Source: Bacteroidaceae bacterium (lineage in GTDB: Bacteria; Bacteroidota; Bacteroidia; Bacteroidales; Bacteroidaceae). From it: a stretch of 42,477 nucleotides of DNA. Position 1 is the first letter of the stretch. Each line of letters starts with the position of its first letter. The notes under the pieces are model-generated. The model saw nothing but the letters and a program-made list of their open reading frames with translations, had not been told where the DNA came from and made no database searches. Below, one piece after another: positions 14,467 through 22,650 of this stretch. The position numbers and the translations under genes were made by a program. The DNA lies in contig JAFXZK010000027.1 of NCBI GenBank assembly GCA_017541265.1, forward strand, positions 1 through 42,477. The letters run 5' to 3'.

Positions 14467-17400
14467 ATGAAAAAGAAATTACTGTCTCTGTTTGCTGCAT
14501 TAGCTATGGCAGCAACAGTCTCCGCCCAGGTGACTTACACCTGCACGGCGGGAACAAATTTCGATGGTGGCGAGGGCGTTACCAAGCTCTTCGACGGTAA
14601 CGAGAACACCAAGTTCTGTGGAAATTGTGGTAATGATGTCTATGCGTTGGTTACCGCTTCCGAGCCTGTCTATGTGTGGGGCTATGACATGACCACAGCC
14701 AACGACAATGAGACGTATGATCGCTGCGTCGGGAAATGGCAACTCTTTGGAACCAATGACGCTACAGTTGGTGCTAATCCTGATGCAGAAGGTTGGGTCA
14801 CCCTCTCTGACTTGGGCCGTAACGAGATGGTTCAGCGGAAGAATTTCTATACGCAGCGTTTTTTCTGCGAAAAGGGCGTTAACAAGCCCTTCAAGTATTT
14901 CAAGCTTGTCCTTAATGAGAGGAAGAAGTACAGAGAAAATGACGCTGACCGTTACGATGGCATGATCCAGCTTTCTGAGTTCAAGCTTCTGGGTGAAGTT
15001 AATCGCGTGGTCAGCTACAAGTGGAAAGCTTCTTCTCAGGACAACTCCAAGAAGGCTGTTGACCTGCTGCTCGGTCAGAAGTGGGAAGGCAGCAACCTCG
15101 CAGGCAACTGGGTAACCATCGAAACCGGCGACGGCCAGGCATACGCTGTGAAGAGCTATTCTTTCTCCACCCATGATGATGGCAGCTGGAACAATCGTGC
15201 TCCCAAGAGCTGGAAGATTGAGGGTTCCAACGACAACAGCACCTGGACGCTCATTGATGAAAGGACTGATGACGACGAAATCGAGAACGCCAACTTCAAG
15301 ACATTTGAGTTCATGCCCAACAACACGACCGACAAGTTCCGCTATATCAAGCTGACCTTGAACGCCATGAAGAGCACAGGTTGGACGCAGGTTGGTGAGT
15401 TCCACGTGCTGAGCACCTCTGATGTTTCCGATGCACAGTATTACACCAATCTGGTGAACGCTGCAAAGGCTACCAAGACTGAATACGAAACAGTGCTTGG
15501 CGAAAACGATCCTTGGTGCCAGGAGTATGCAACTTTCTTCGCAGGTCTGGACTTGGACGGCGTTTTGGATGCTGCCATCAGCTCTGGCGAATATGAGGCA
15601 CTCGAAGCTAAGTTGGCTGAAGCAGAGAACAATGCAATTGCTCAGGCAATGAATCAGTTTGTCAACGGTGCGAATTATGCAGCATTCGCCGGCTCTGCCG
15701 ACAAGTGCTGGGGCGATGGTCACTATTCACAGTTGGTTGACGGCAAGGAAGCCACCAAGTGGGGCGGCAATAACTTCCCGCAGTATGTCATCTACCGTGT
15801 GAAGGCAGCCTTCAAGCCTTTCTTCTACAAACTTGTCACAGGTAACGACACCGCAACCCAAAATGGTCGTAACTGGAGGACTTGGAATGTCTATGGCGGT
15901 AACTTCGAATCTTTCAGCGCAGCCGCAGACAGCAGTTCAGCTGGCTGGACTCTGATTGACGAGAGGGTTGACATCAGTGAGGAGTATCTGCCCATGAAGA
16001 ATTTCTATCCCGCAACATTCGACTTCAATAAGGGTGTGAGCGAGGATTACCTTTATTATATGGTGAAGGTGGTTGCACCTCATGCCGGCGCTCAGCAGCA
16101 GATGTCCGAGATGTACCTCTGCACTCAAGAGGAGTTTGAGGCTATCCGTCAGCCGCTGGTAGAAGAGTTGGCTGAATTTGCCGCTGGCTTGGATGCCTTG
16201 GTAGTTGAATCAAGCATGGAAAGCAAAAAGACGGATTTCGCAACACTTTATGAAGAATTGAAGACTACTGCCGATGCAGTTCGTCTGACAAAGGTATATA
16301 ACGATTTGGTTGCACTGAAGGAGGCTCTCTTGTATTCCAGTGCTTTCGCAACAGGTGGCTTCCGCGTATTAGATGGTAACACAGGTACAGCCACTTCAGG
16401 CGAGGGCTTTGCCAAGCTGCTCGACGGTGACGTAAACACCAAGTGGTGTGGTACTATCCCCGCAGCAACCGACACAGAAACAGGTGGTTCATACGTTACT
16501 TTCAAGACATACGCAGCCAATGCTTTCAACCAGTATATGCTGGTAACGGGTAATGACACCAAGAACACGGGACGTAACTGGAAGACCTGGAAGATTTATG
16601 GCGCTAATGTTAAGGGCGACATGGATGAAATGGCTGTTCGCGACTTCGCAAATTGGACACTGATTGACGAGAAGACCGACATCGGTCCGGACCGTCTGCC
16701 TGCTGACAACTTTGCTCCTGCTTACTTCAGCTTCACCAATCCTAAGGGCTACAAGTACTACAAGATTGAGGTTGAGGAAGCATATAGCGGTACTCTTATG
16801 CAGATGTCTGAGTTCAAGATGTTGAGCGACGACGAGTTCGCAGAGATTCGTCAGGGATTTGTTACTGAACTGACCAACATGGTAATGCCTCTTGCAGGAC
16901 AATTCGCAGCACTGGAGATTCCTGATGAGCTGAAGAATGAGATAATGACAACTGCACAGGCTAAGGTGAATGCCTTGGCAACTGCATCGGCAGACGATTT
17001 GCTCCCGGCATATAATGATGCTCTGAACTACGTCAGTGTTGAGGTTCCTGCTATTGTTGCTCAGGCCCAGCTGCCGGAATTGGTTGATGGCGTATATCAG
17101 TTGAGCACAGCTACGCACGTGGCAAGCTTCGCTACTTTGGTTAACACTGGCACTAATGATGCCAAAGCTGTTCTTATGAACGACATCGACCTTTCTAAGG
17201 CAATCACTAACGGCGCTTGGACATCTATCGGTACTAACGACGTTCCTTTCAAGGGTGAGTTCGACGGCCAGGGATATACTATTAAGAATATCACTTACAC
17301 AGCAACAGGTCAGTACAATGGTCTGTTCGGTAAGCTTTCAACAGGTGCAGTCGTTAAGAACTTCACCGCAGAAGGAACAATGACAGTTTCTACTGGTGTT

Positions 17401-18657
17401 ACAGGCAGAGCAGTCGCTCTTATTGCTGCGGCAGGTGATGGCGGTGTCCTCATCCAGAACATCAACAGCAAGATGAACTACCTCAACCAGCTGGCTGGTG
17501 CTCAGGTAGGTGGTGTCCTCGGTGGCGCGCTCAATGGAAACACAACAGTAGTTGACCGTTGCACCTATTCTGGTACTCTCGACGGTAACGATGCTGGCGG
17601 TAGCGGTAACTACGGCGGTCTTGTAGGTTATGCTAACAACAACGACGCTTGCTATCTCACCATTAGCAACTGCTTGTTCGACGGTAAGCTCATTAACTCT
17701 GCTGCAACTCCCGGCAACTGCACATTCGGCGGTATGATCGGTTACAGCAATGGTGCACATGTGACGATTAAGGACGTTTTGTCTATTGGTACTGTTCAGT
17801 CTCCTGTTGCTGCCCAGTTCTTTGGCGCAGTGAAGAGCACACGTTCTTCTATCAACAACAGCTACTATCAGGGGGCAAATGTGAACGGTTCTGCAAGTAC
17901 TGTAACATTGACAGGTGCTGCTGAGGTTACCGACGAGCAGCTGAAGAGCAGCGAGATAGTTCTTGCCCTCGGTATTGCATGGCGTCAGGACCTCGGAACG
18001 GACGCTTATCCTGCTCCTAATGCTACTAAGCCTGTTGTTGTCAAGATTACCGATGCTGGCTATGCAACGCTGTTCGTTGACAATGCCGACATTACCGTTC
18101 CCGCAGGCGTTACTGCTTACATCGCTGAGGGTGAGCAAACATGGTTGAAACTGAGTGATATCGGTGGTACTATTCCCACAGCGACTCCTGTTATCCTGAA
18201 GGGTGCTCCCGCTATCTACGAGTTTGTTGTTCCCGGAACCGAGCCAACAATACCTGATGGCGCTCTCGGACTTTATGGTGACGAAGTCGATGGCAGCGAA
18301 GCCCTCGTGAAGTCATTTGTAGAACCTATTGAGAATAATATCCTGACGGGTGCTGCTGAGGACATCGAAGCCATTGGCAAGTATGTTCTGGCTCAGCCCG
18401 AAGGAATGGACGTATGCTTCTATCAGGCAGAAAGCGGCATCATCAAGGCAGGTAAGGCATACCTTGAGCTTGCTGATTACCCATACGAGGTTAAAGCATT
18501 CTACTTCTTGTTCCCGGGCGAAGACCCAACTGGCATCAATGCAATTGAAAATGCACAGTTGACGGTTGACGGTGTTATCTACAACATCGCTGGTCAGCGC
18601 ATCCAGAAGATGCAGAAGGGCATCAACATCGTGAACGGAAAGAAGGTACTGAAGTAA
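14467..18657 (+). CDS. Large secreted protein with discoidin domains and GLUG repeats
   Basis: A 1396-residue exported protein. MKKKLLSLFAALAMAATVSA is the signal peptide. At least four F5/8 type C-like domains lie at roughly 25-170, 180-320, 390-555 and 620-790; the later ones share a YxMLVTGNDTxNxGRNWKTW-like core. Helical linkers separate them. Residues about 875-1145 are GLUG/peptidase-M26-type repeats (FKGEFDGQGYTIKNI, GGLVGYANNN). The C-terminus (YNIAGQRIQKMQKGINIVNG, then KKVLK) is the Prevotella-type terminal module of exported proteins, in place of a dockerin. No catalytic domain was recognised. The likely role is glycan or cell-surface binding. The 51-residue peptide gene follows 190 bp downstream, after a palindromic repeat. 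Confidence 0.82.
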   Translation: MKKKLLSLFAALAMAATVSAQVTYTCTAGTNFDGGEGVTKLFDGNENTKFCGNCGNDVYALVTASEPVYVWGYDMTTANDNETYDRCVGKWQLFGTNDATVGANPDAEGWVTLSDLGRNEMVQRKNFYTQRFFCEKGVNKPFKYFKLVLNERKKYRENDADRYDGMIQLSEFKLLGEVNRVVSYKWKASSQDNSKKAVDLLLGQKWEGSNLAGNWVTIETGDGQAYAVKSYSFSTHDDGSWNNRAPKSWKIEGSNDNSTWTLIDERTDDDEIENANFKTFEFMPNNTTDKFRYIKLTLNAMKSTGWTQVGEFHVLSTSDVSDAQYYTNLVNAAKATKTEYETVLGENDPWCQEYATFFAGLDLDGVLDAAISSGEYEALEAKLAEAENNAIAQAMNQFVNGANYAAFAGSADKCWGDGHYSQLVDGKEATKWGGNNFPQYVIYRVKAAFKPFFYKLVTGNDTATQNGRNWRTWNVYGGNFESFSAAADSSSAGWTLIDERVDISEEYLPMKNFYPATFDFNKGVSEDYLYYMVKVVAPHAGAQQQMSEMYLCTQEEFEAIRQPLVEELAEFAAGLDALVVESSMESKKTDFATLYEELKTTADAVRLTKVYNDLVALKEALLYSSAFATGGFRVLDGNTGTATSGEGFAKLLDGDVNTKWCGTIPAATDTETGGSYVTFKTYAANAFNQYMLVTGNDTKNTGRNWKTWKIYGANVKGDMDEMAVRDFANWTLIDEKTDIGPDRLPADNFAPAYFSFTNPKGYKYYKIEVEEAYSGTLMQMSEFKMLSDDEFAEIRQGFVTELTNMVMPLAGQFAALEIPDELKNEIMTTAQAKVNALATASADDLLPAYNDALNYVSVEVPAIVAQAQLPELVDGVYQLSTATHVASFATLVNTGTNDAKAVLMNDIDLSKAITNGAWTSIGTNDVPFKGEFDGQGYTIKNITYTATGQYNGLFGKLSTGAVVKNFTAEGTMTVSTGVTGRAVALIAAAGDGGVLIQNINSKMNYLNQLAGAQVGGVLGGALNGNTTVVDRCTYSGTLDGNDAGGSGNYGGLVGYANNNDACYLTISNCLFDGKLINSAATPGNCTFGGMIGYSNGAHVTIKDVLSIGTVQSPVAAQFFGAVKSTRSSINNSYYQGANVNGSASTVTLTGAAEVTDEQLKSSEIVLALGIAWRQDLGTDAYPAPNATKPVVVKITDAGYATLFVDNADITVPAGVTAYIAEGEQTWLKLSDIGGTIPTATPVILKGAPAIYEFVVPGTEPTIPDGALGLYGDEVDGSEALVKSFVEPIENNILTGAAEDIEAIGKYVLAQPEGMDVCFYQAESGIIKAGKAYLELADYPYEVKAFYFLFPGEDPTGINAIENAQLTVDGVIYNIAGQRIQKMQKGINIVNGKKVLK

Positions 18658-18674
18658 AAAAGCTCTATTGACCC

Positions 18675-18790
18675 GTTCGGGCGGATTTGAAATCCGACCG
18701 CAGAGAGTATAGGGATTTGCAATCCCGACATGTATTACCGCATTACAAATGCTTATACTCTATGCTGGCGGATTACAAATCCGCCAGAAC
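18675..18790. repeat. 116-bp composite palindromic repeat, copy 1
   Basis: Begins GTTCGGGCGGATTTGAAATC and ends GGATTACAAATCCGCCAGAAC. Inner hairpins are GGATTTGNAATCC, GGGATTTGCAATCCC and GGCGGATT/AATCCGCC. It matches 19578-19694 in the same orientation with scattered changes. Confidence 0.8.
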
Positions 18791-18847
18791 AGCGGGGTAA
18801 ATGACTAAAGAGTAAATAAATAGTAAATCGTCAAATAGAGAATAATT

Positions 18848-19003
18848 ATGAAGAAGTATTTTGCACCTGCCTTGAAGGTAGAAGAGGCTCAGGCTGCACA
18901 GATGCTGGCCGAGAGCTTGGCTATTAACAAAGATACTACAGTTGACGGCGGCGATGCCCTCACCAAAGAGGCTGACGCCTGGGATATTTGGGACGAGGAA
19001 TAA
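18848..19003 (+). CDS. 51-residue acidic peptide of Bacteroidales type
   Basis: The ORF starts MKKYFAPALKVEEAQ and ends in a tryptophan- and acid-rich tail (ADAWDIWDEE). A conserved-looking basic start, a central QMLAESLAI stretch and a glycine/acid tail fit a group of small Bacteroidales proteins that I have seen described only as hypothetical; family assignment is from recollection. The pattern, leader-like N-terminus plus variable acidic tail, would be compatible with a modified-peptide precursor or small regulator, but no modification enzyme lies nearby. It sits between two composite repeats and follows the large secreted protein gene, 190 bp away. A terminator-like hairpin at 19046-19079 follows. 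Confidence 0.7.
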   Translation: MKKYFAPALKVEEAQAAQMLAESLAINKDTTVDGGDALTKEADAWDIWDEE

Positions 19004-19010
19004 AGCTCAC

Positions 19011-19040
19011 CCCCAGCCCCTCTCCCGTGAGAGAGGGGCA
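19011..19040. repeat. CCCCTC-type palindromic repeat
   Basis: CCCCCAGCCCCTCTCCCGTGAGAGAGGGG. Member of the same intergenic family as those in rnr and at 29783 and 38866. Confidence 0.6.
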
Positions 19041-19045
19041 ACAAA

Positions 19046-19079
19046 CAATCCCCGATGCGCACTTCGTCATCGGGGATTG
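19046..19079. terminator. Bidirectional terminator-like hairpin
   Basis: 12-bp perfect stem CAATCCCCGATG (19046-19057)/CATCGGGGATTG (19068-19079) with a 10-base loop, between the convergent peptide gene and gldH. Confidence 0.7.
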
Positions 19080-19083
19080 CTGT

Positions 19084-19647
19084 TTATGGGGTTTCTATCT
19101 TTATCCCAACTTCTGTGATGCCGGAGATGTCCTCGTGCCTCATAAGATGGTGGATGCGGACAGAGGTGCTTTTGCCTTTTCGCATACGGATGGGCAGGTG
19201 CTGAGTTTCGTACTGATGGATGTTGACACCTCCGGCGAGGGCATTGCCTTCGGCATCGGTCAGAGGGTAGCGTACCGTGTCGCAGCGGCATACGGCTCCT
19301 GTCTCGTCGCATTGCTCCACGGCAAGCACAATGTCCTGTATGCCGATGTTCGCCGTTGTGCGAAGCCCGATGGTAAGCGTGCCGCGGATGTTCTTTTCCT
19401 GCTGTGGCACATCGAAGCACACGGTGTCGCGCCGCTCCCAACCTTCTTTAGGCAGTGGCTTGTAACTATGAAAAACCGTGCCGCCCGTGCAGGACATAAG
19501 AGAAGACAGAAGAAGGTAGATGAAGATAGAAGAAGATAGAGGACGATACTTGTGGCTGCTTCCACAAGTATTATGTTGTTCGGTCGGATTTGCAATCCGA
19601 CCGTATGGAGTATAGGGATTTGCAATCCCGCCATTATTACATCGCAT
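19084..19647 (-). CDS. gldH: GldH-like gliding-motility lipoprotein
   Basis: The frame is 187 residues, but only the part from about residue 41 is natural: hydrophobic IFIYLLLSSLMSC gives a lipobox with Cys53, followed by TVFHSYKPLPKEGWERRDTV, FDV, then GLRTTANIGIQDIVLAVEQ. This pattern, a short lipoprotein with conserved Y-x-P and W-x-x-D-T around the start of a beta domain, fits GldH, a component associated with gliding and type IX secretion. The upstream 40 residues are translated from a 117-bp palindromic repeat (19578-19694) and a TCTTCTATC array, so the original start codon appears to have been replaced or lost; no ATG lies between residue 1 and the methionine at 51. Expression level and start are uncertain. 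It follows ricT and holB in the usual Bacteroidales order. Confidence 0.6.
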   Translation of the reverse strand: MRCNNGGIANPYTPYGRIANPTEQHNTCGSSHKYRPLSSSIFIYLLLSSLMSCTGGTVFHSYKPLPKEGWERRDTVCFDVPQQEKNIRGTLTIGLRTTANIGIQDIVLAVEQCDETGAVCRCDTVRYPLTDAEGNALAGGVNIHQYETQHLPIRMRKGKSTSVRIHHLMRHEDISGITEVGIKIETP

Positions 19648-19694
19648 TACAAATACTGATATTCGATACTGGCGGATTACAAATCCGCCAGAAC
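19578..19694. repeat. 117-bp composite palindromic repeat, copy 2
   Basis: Second copy of 18675-18790. It lies between gldH and ricT and provides the apparent N-terminal codons of gldH. Confidence 0.8.
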
Positions 19695-19740
19695 ATTTAT
19701 CCGTTTAATCCGTTCACGTTTAATCCGTAGTTTATAAGGA

Positions 19741-20856
19741 TTATTGTGTGCTCTCGTTGGTGCGCGGTTTGCTTTTGTGCTTCTTCTTTTTCTTCTTTTT
19801 GTCGAAGCGGTTGAGGTCTTCCTGTGTGGCGAGGTCAACGGGACGTTCCGGCTCCCGGCGTCCGCCTTCCTCAAGTGAGACAGGTTTCTCGCCGTGCTTG
19901 TTCATCTCAATGACGGCCTTTGCACGCTCTGCACTGATGGTGACGAGGTTGGAAGGTGTGCGCTTATCGGTGGAGTAGGTGACCAGCTCCGACAGGATGT
20001 CTGCCTTGAAGTAGTAGTAGTCGGAGTCCTGCGTGTAGAGCATCACGTCGCGCGGCGGCAGTCTGCGGCAGCATTCTACATATTGGTCCACCTCGTAGTT
20101 CATGCAGCACTTCAGCTTGGCACACTGCCCTGCAAGCTTTTGCGGGTTGAGGCTCAAGTCCTGGAAACGTGCGACACCCGTGCCGACACTCTGGAAGTTC
20201 TTGAGCCACCCGGCACAGCACAGTTCGCGTCCGCAGGGGCCGAAACCGCCGATGCGTCCTGCCTCCTGACGTGCGCCAATCTGCTTCATCTCAATGCGCA
20301 CATGGAAGGTGTCGGCAAGCACCTTGATGAGCTGGCGGAAGTCCACGCGCCCGTCGGCAATATAATAGAAGATGGCCTTGTTGCCGTCGCCCTGATACTC
20401 CACGTCGCCGATTTTCATTTCGAGACCAAGGTCTTTGGCTATCTGTCGGCTCTGTATCATCGTATCGTGCTCACGGGCTTTTGCTTCGGCATAGCGTTCC
20501 ATGTCGCCCTCCCGTGCTAAGCGGTATATCTTGCGTATCTCCTCGTTGGCTTTCAGGTTGGCGTGCCTCATCTGCAAGGGCACGAGCTTGCCCGTCAGCG
20601 AGACGACGCCGATGTCGTGCCCCGGGTTTGACTCCACAGCCACGATGTCGCCCTTCTTGAGCGGCAGGTTGTCGCAGTTGTGGTAGTAGCCTTTGCGTGT
20701 GTTCTTGAACTGCACCTCGACAAGGTCTGTGACCTCATTGTTGCCTGGCACGTCGGCCAGGTAGTCGTAGGTGTTGAGCTGGGCATAGTGCCCTGTATTG
20801 GCGCTTTGGGCAGAGAAGCCGTGCCCGCGTTCGCCGCTGATGTATTCTTTATCCAT
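19741..20856 (-). CDS. ricT: PSP1/RicT-family protein
   Basis: A 371-residue cytosolic protein of the PSP1 (YaaT/RicT) family. Residues about 45-185 carry the N-terminal PSP1 region (KGDIVAVESNPGHDIGVVSL). GGFGPCGRELCC (203-214) and CAKLKCCMNYE (245-255) supply conserved cysteines that in Bacillus RicT help hold iron-sulfur clusters in a complex affecting RNA maturation. In Bacteroidota it lies with holB and gldH. The C-terminus is lysine-rich and probably disordered. The ATG at 20856 is 11 bp from the left arm of the S23 cassette, which therefore now separates it from holB. Confidence 0.88.
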   Translation of the reverse strand: MDKEYISGERGHGFSAQSANTGHYAQLNTYDYLADVPGNNEVTDLVEVQFKNTRKGYYHNCDNLPLKKGDIVAVESNPGHDIGVVSLTGKLVPLQMRHANLKANEEIRKIYRLAREGDMERYAEAKAREHDTMIQSRQIAKDLGLEMKIGDVEYQGDGNKAIFYYIADGRVDFRQLIKVLADTFHVRIEMKQIGARQEAGRIGGFGPCGRELCCAGWLKNFQSVGTGVARFQDLSLNPQKLAGQCAKLKCCMNYEVDQYVECCRRLPPRDVMLYTQDSDYYYFKADILSELVTYSTDKRTPSNLVTISAERAKAVIEMNKHGEKPVSLEEGGRREPERPVDLATQEDLNRFDKKKKKKKHKSKPRTNESTQ

Positions 20857-20867
20857 AGTATAAAATG

Positions 20868-21353
20868 AAGAATGAAGAGTGAAGAATGAAGAATTTGCTA
20901 CCGCATTGCCTCTATTCTACTTCGCCATTCATTTTTTCCTTGTTATTATTTTTCTTTACTGTTTTTATCGATGAAACCAACAACGCTATTAGTTCGCTAC
21001 AATCTGTAGCCATACTTTCAAACTCCTTTTCTGATAATATGTTTGTGTCATGTAAAAGGTTCAGCCAGTTCATTGTCTCATTGGCTTCCTTGAGAGCAAT
21101 ATGAAGTTTGAAAACGAAGTCTGTGGGGCTTTGCGCAAATTCCGACTCATGAACATTGGCAGACACAGAAGTCCCCGACCGTAGCACCTGTTTATAGATA
21201 GCCATTAGTTTTGTGTCATTTCCTGAGAAATGCAGAAACATTTTGGTTATCCGTACAGCAAAAGCATAGCTTTTAATGTGTAAAGTAGAGCCTTCTCGTC
21301 TGTAGTTAATCATAGCGCGGTAGCAAATTCTTCATTCTTCACTCTTCATTCTT
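20868..21353 (-). mobile_element. Four-helix-bundle (S23/IVS-type) gene cassette with 37-bp inverted repeats
   Basis: Perfect inverted repeats 20868-20904 and 21317-21353 (outer ends AAGAATGAAG, inner ends CTACCGC) surround a single gene. The arms consist of a unique GCGGTAGCAAATT inner part and a TTCATTC array. Insertion falls exactly between holB and ricT; the stop codon of holB lies at the edge of the right arm. The solitary arm at 8708 shows that the boundary sequence occurs elsewhere without the gene. Confidence 0.7.
20912..21313 (-). CDS. Four-helix-bundle protein of the S23/IVS family
   Basis: A 133-residue, all-helical protein. VLRSGTSVSANVHESEFAQS and the following FVFKLHIALKEANETMNWLN are the hallmark of the four-helix-bundle family first seen in 23S rRNA intervening sequences (TIGR02436-like), related in fold to the Avd accessory protein of diversity-generating retroelements. 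Function is unknown; nucleic-acid binding is suspected for relatives. No reverse transcriptase or rRNA gene is nearby. The gene fills its inverted-repeat cassette, beginning 4 bp inside the right arm (ATG at 21313) and ending 8 bp inside the left arm. It is more AT-rich than holB and ricT on each side, consistent with insertion. Confidence 0.85.
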   Translation of the reverse strand: MINYRREGSTLHIKSYAFAVRITKMFLHFSGNDTKLMAIYKQVLRSGTSVSANVHESEFAQSPTDFVFKLHIALKEANETMNWLNLLHDTNILSEKEFESMATDCSELIALLVSSIKTVKKNNNKEKMNGEVE

Positions 21354-22476
21354 AATTTTTTAGTAGTACTATCATTTTCAGTGCGAGGTCGAAGAACACC
21401 ATGCGTGGGCTGACGTTCTGTGCGATGTCGCGTGCGGCGTCGCTCAGCTCATTCATGATGCCGACGACGTTGCGCTCATTGATGAACGGTGCAAAGCGTG
21501 TGCTGAAGCTTTCCTCCTCGCAGCCGAGGAAATTCATCTGTGGCTGGTGGAAGTTGTAGATGTAGTTCTCGCGTAGTTGCTGCTGGAAGTATTCGAGCAT
21601 ACGCTTCTGCCTTTCTCGCCCCAGTTCACTCACTGCAAGCGACCACAGGTGCATCTCCTTGATGCGGCGTGCGTAGCTGTCGCGCATCAGCTGCTTGAAA
21701 AGCTCGAAGAACATTTGCTGCTCTGAGTCGCGCTGCATACGTTTGAGAGCCTCTGTGTAGCTGCCCTGGGCGATGTGTGCCAGGAGGTCTGCATCGTCCT
21801 TTTGCATATAGTGACGCTCTTGCAAAGCTTGGCTGATGACTGCTTCCGGAAGGGCAGGGACATTGATGCGCTGCACACGGCTTTGTATGGTGCCGAGCAC
21901 GAGGTCCGGCTCTTGGCTGACCAGCAGGAAGTGTGTGCCGAGGGGTGGCTCCTCGATGAGCTTCAGAAGTTTGTTGCCTGTCTGCTCGTTCATGCGTTCC
22001 GGCAGCCAGACGACAACGACCTTACGTCCGCCTTGGCTCGACTTGAGCGCCAGCTTCTTCTGCAGGTTGTCGCTCTCCTGCACATAGATGACGATTTGCT
22101 GGTTCTCTGCCTTGATGTCTTCGAGCCAGTCCTCCGTGTCGAAGTAGGGCGAACGGCTTATCTGTTCGCGCCATTGCGTCAGGTAGTCGTCCGAAACAGG
22201 TTTGTCGTTGCTCTTGGCTTTATAGACAGGGAAGGAGAAGTGGAGGTCGGGATGTGCCCAGAGGGAAGTCATGTGGCAGTCGGAGCAATTGCCGCAGGCA
22301 CCGTCGTCGGTGGGATGCTGGCAAAGCAGCATCTGTGCGAAGGCAAGAGCCAGCGGTAGCTTGCCTGCGCCCTTCGGTCCGCAGAGCATGATGGCATGAG
22401 GCAACTTGTTCTCTTCAAGGAACCTCACCAGGTGCTGCTTCACCTCTTCCTGTCCTATGATGTCAGCAAAAGTCAC
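21352..22476 (-). CDS. holB: DNA polymerase III delta' subunit-like ATPase
   Basis: A 374-residue clamp-loader subunit. FADIIGQEEVKQHLVRFL begins the AAA domain; GPKGAGKLPLALAFA is a Walker-A-like loop lacking the final Thr/Ser, as often in delta' subunits. CGNCSDC is the zinc-binding module, LLKLIEEPPLGTHFLLVSQ matches the SRC-adjacent region, and SRVQRI follows. It acts in loading the sliding clamp at the replication fork. It heads the holB-ricT-gldH cluster. The promoter -7 box is TACCTTTG at 22527-22520 on the minus strand, next to TTTACCATTT arrays. The last codons reach into the S23 cassette arm. Confidence 0.88.
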   Translation of the reverse strand: MTFADIIGQEEVKQHLVRFLEENKLPHAIMLCGPKGAGKLPLALAFAQMLLCQHPTDDGACGNCSDCHMTSLWAHPDLHFSFPVYKAKSNDKPVSDDYLTQWREQISRSPYFDTEDWLEDIKAENQQIVIYVQESDNLQKKLALKSSQGGRKVVVVWLPERMNEQTGNKLLKLIEEPPLGTHFLLVSQEPDLVLGTIQSRVQRINVPALPEAVISQALQERHYMQKDDADLLAHIAQGSYTEALKRMQRDSEQQMFFELFKQLMRDSYARRIKEMHLWSLAVSELGRERQKRMLEYFQQQLRENYIYNFHQPQMNFLGCEEESFSTRFAPFINERNVVGIMNELSDAARDIAQNVSPRMVFFDLALKMIVLLKN

Positions 22477-22519
22477 CTTTATTTTACCATTTAATCATTT
22501 ACCATTTACCATTTGTTTG

Positions 22520-22527
22520 CAAAGGTA
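22520..22527 (-). promoter_or_regulatory. holB promoter -7 box
   Basis: TACCTTTG on the minus strand, 44 bp upstream of the holB ATG, between TTTACCATTT repeats. Confidence 0.5.
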
Positions 22528-22571
22528 CAAAGATTTTTTGGATTAGAGATTAGAGATTAGGGATTATTTCG

Positions 22572-22579
22572 TATCTTTG
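22572..22579 (+). promoter_or_regulatory. ugd promoter -7 box
   Basis: TATCTTTG, about 70 bp before the chosen ATG. The leader is an AAATGGTAAAT array (22600-22650). Confidence 0.5.
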
Positions 22580-22650
22580 CACCGAAATGCGTAATTACTA
22601 AATGGTAAATACTGAAGTAAATAGTAAATGATTAAATGGTAAATGATACG

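Noticed and set aside
18988..19539. 183-residue plus ORF starting in a palindromic repeat
   Set aside because: Antisense to gldH; begins in the LTPSPSP repeat and shows no family motif.
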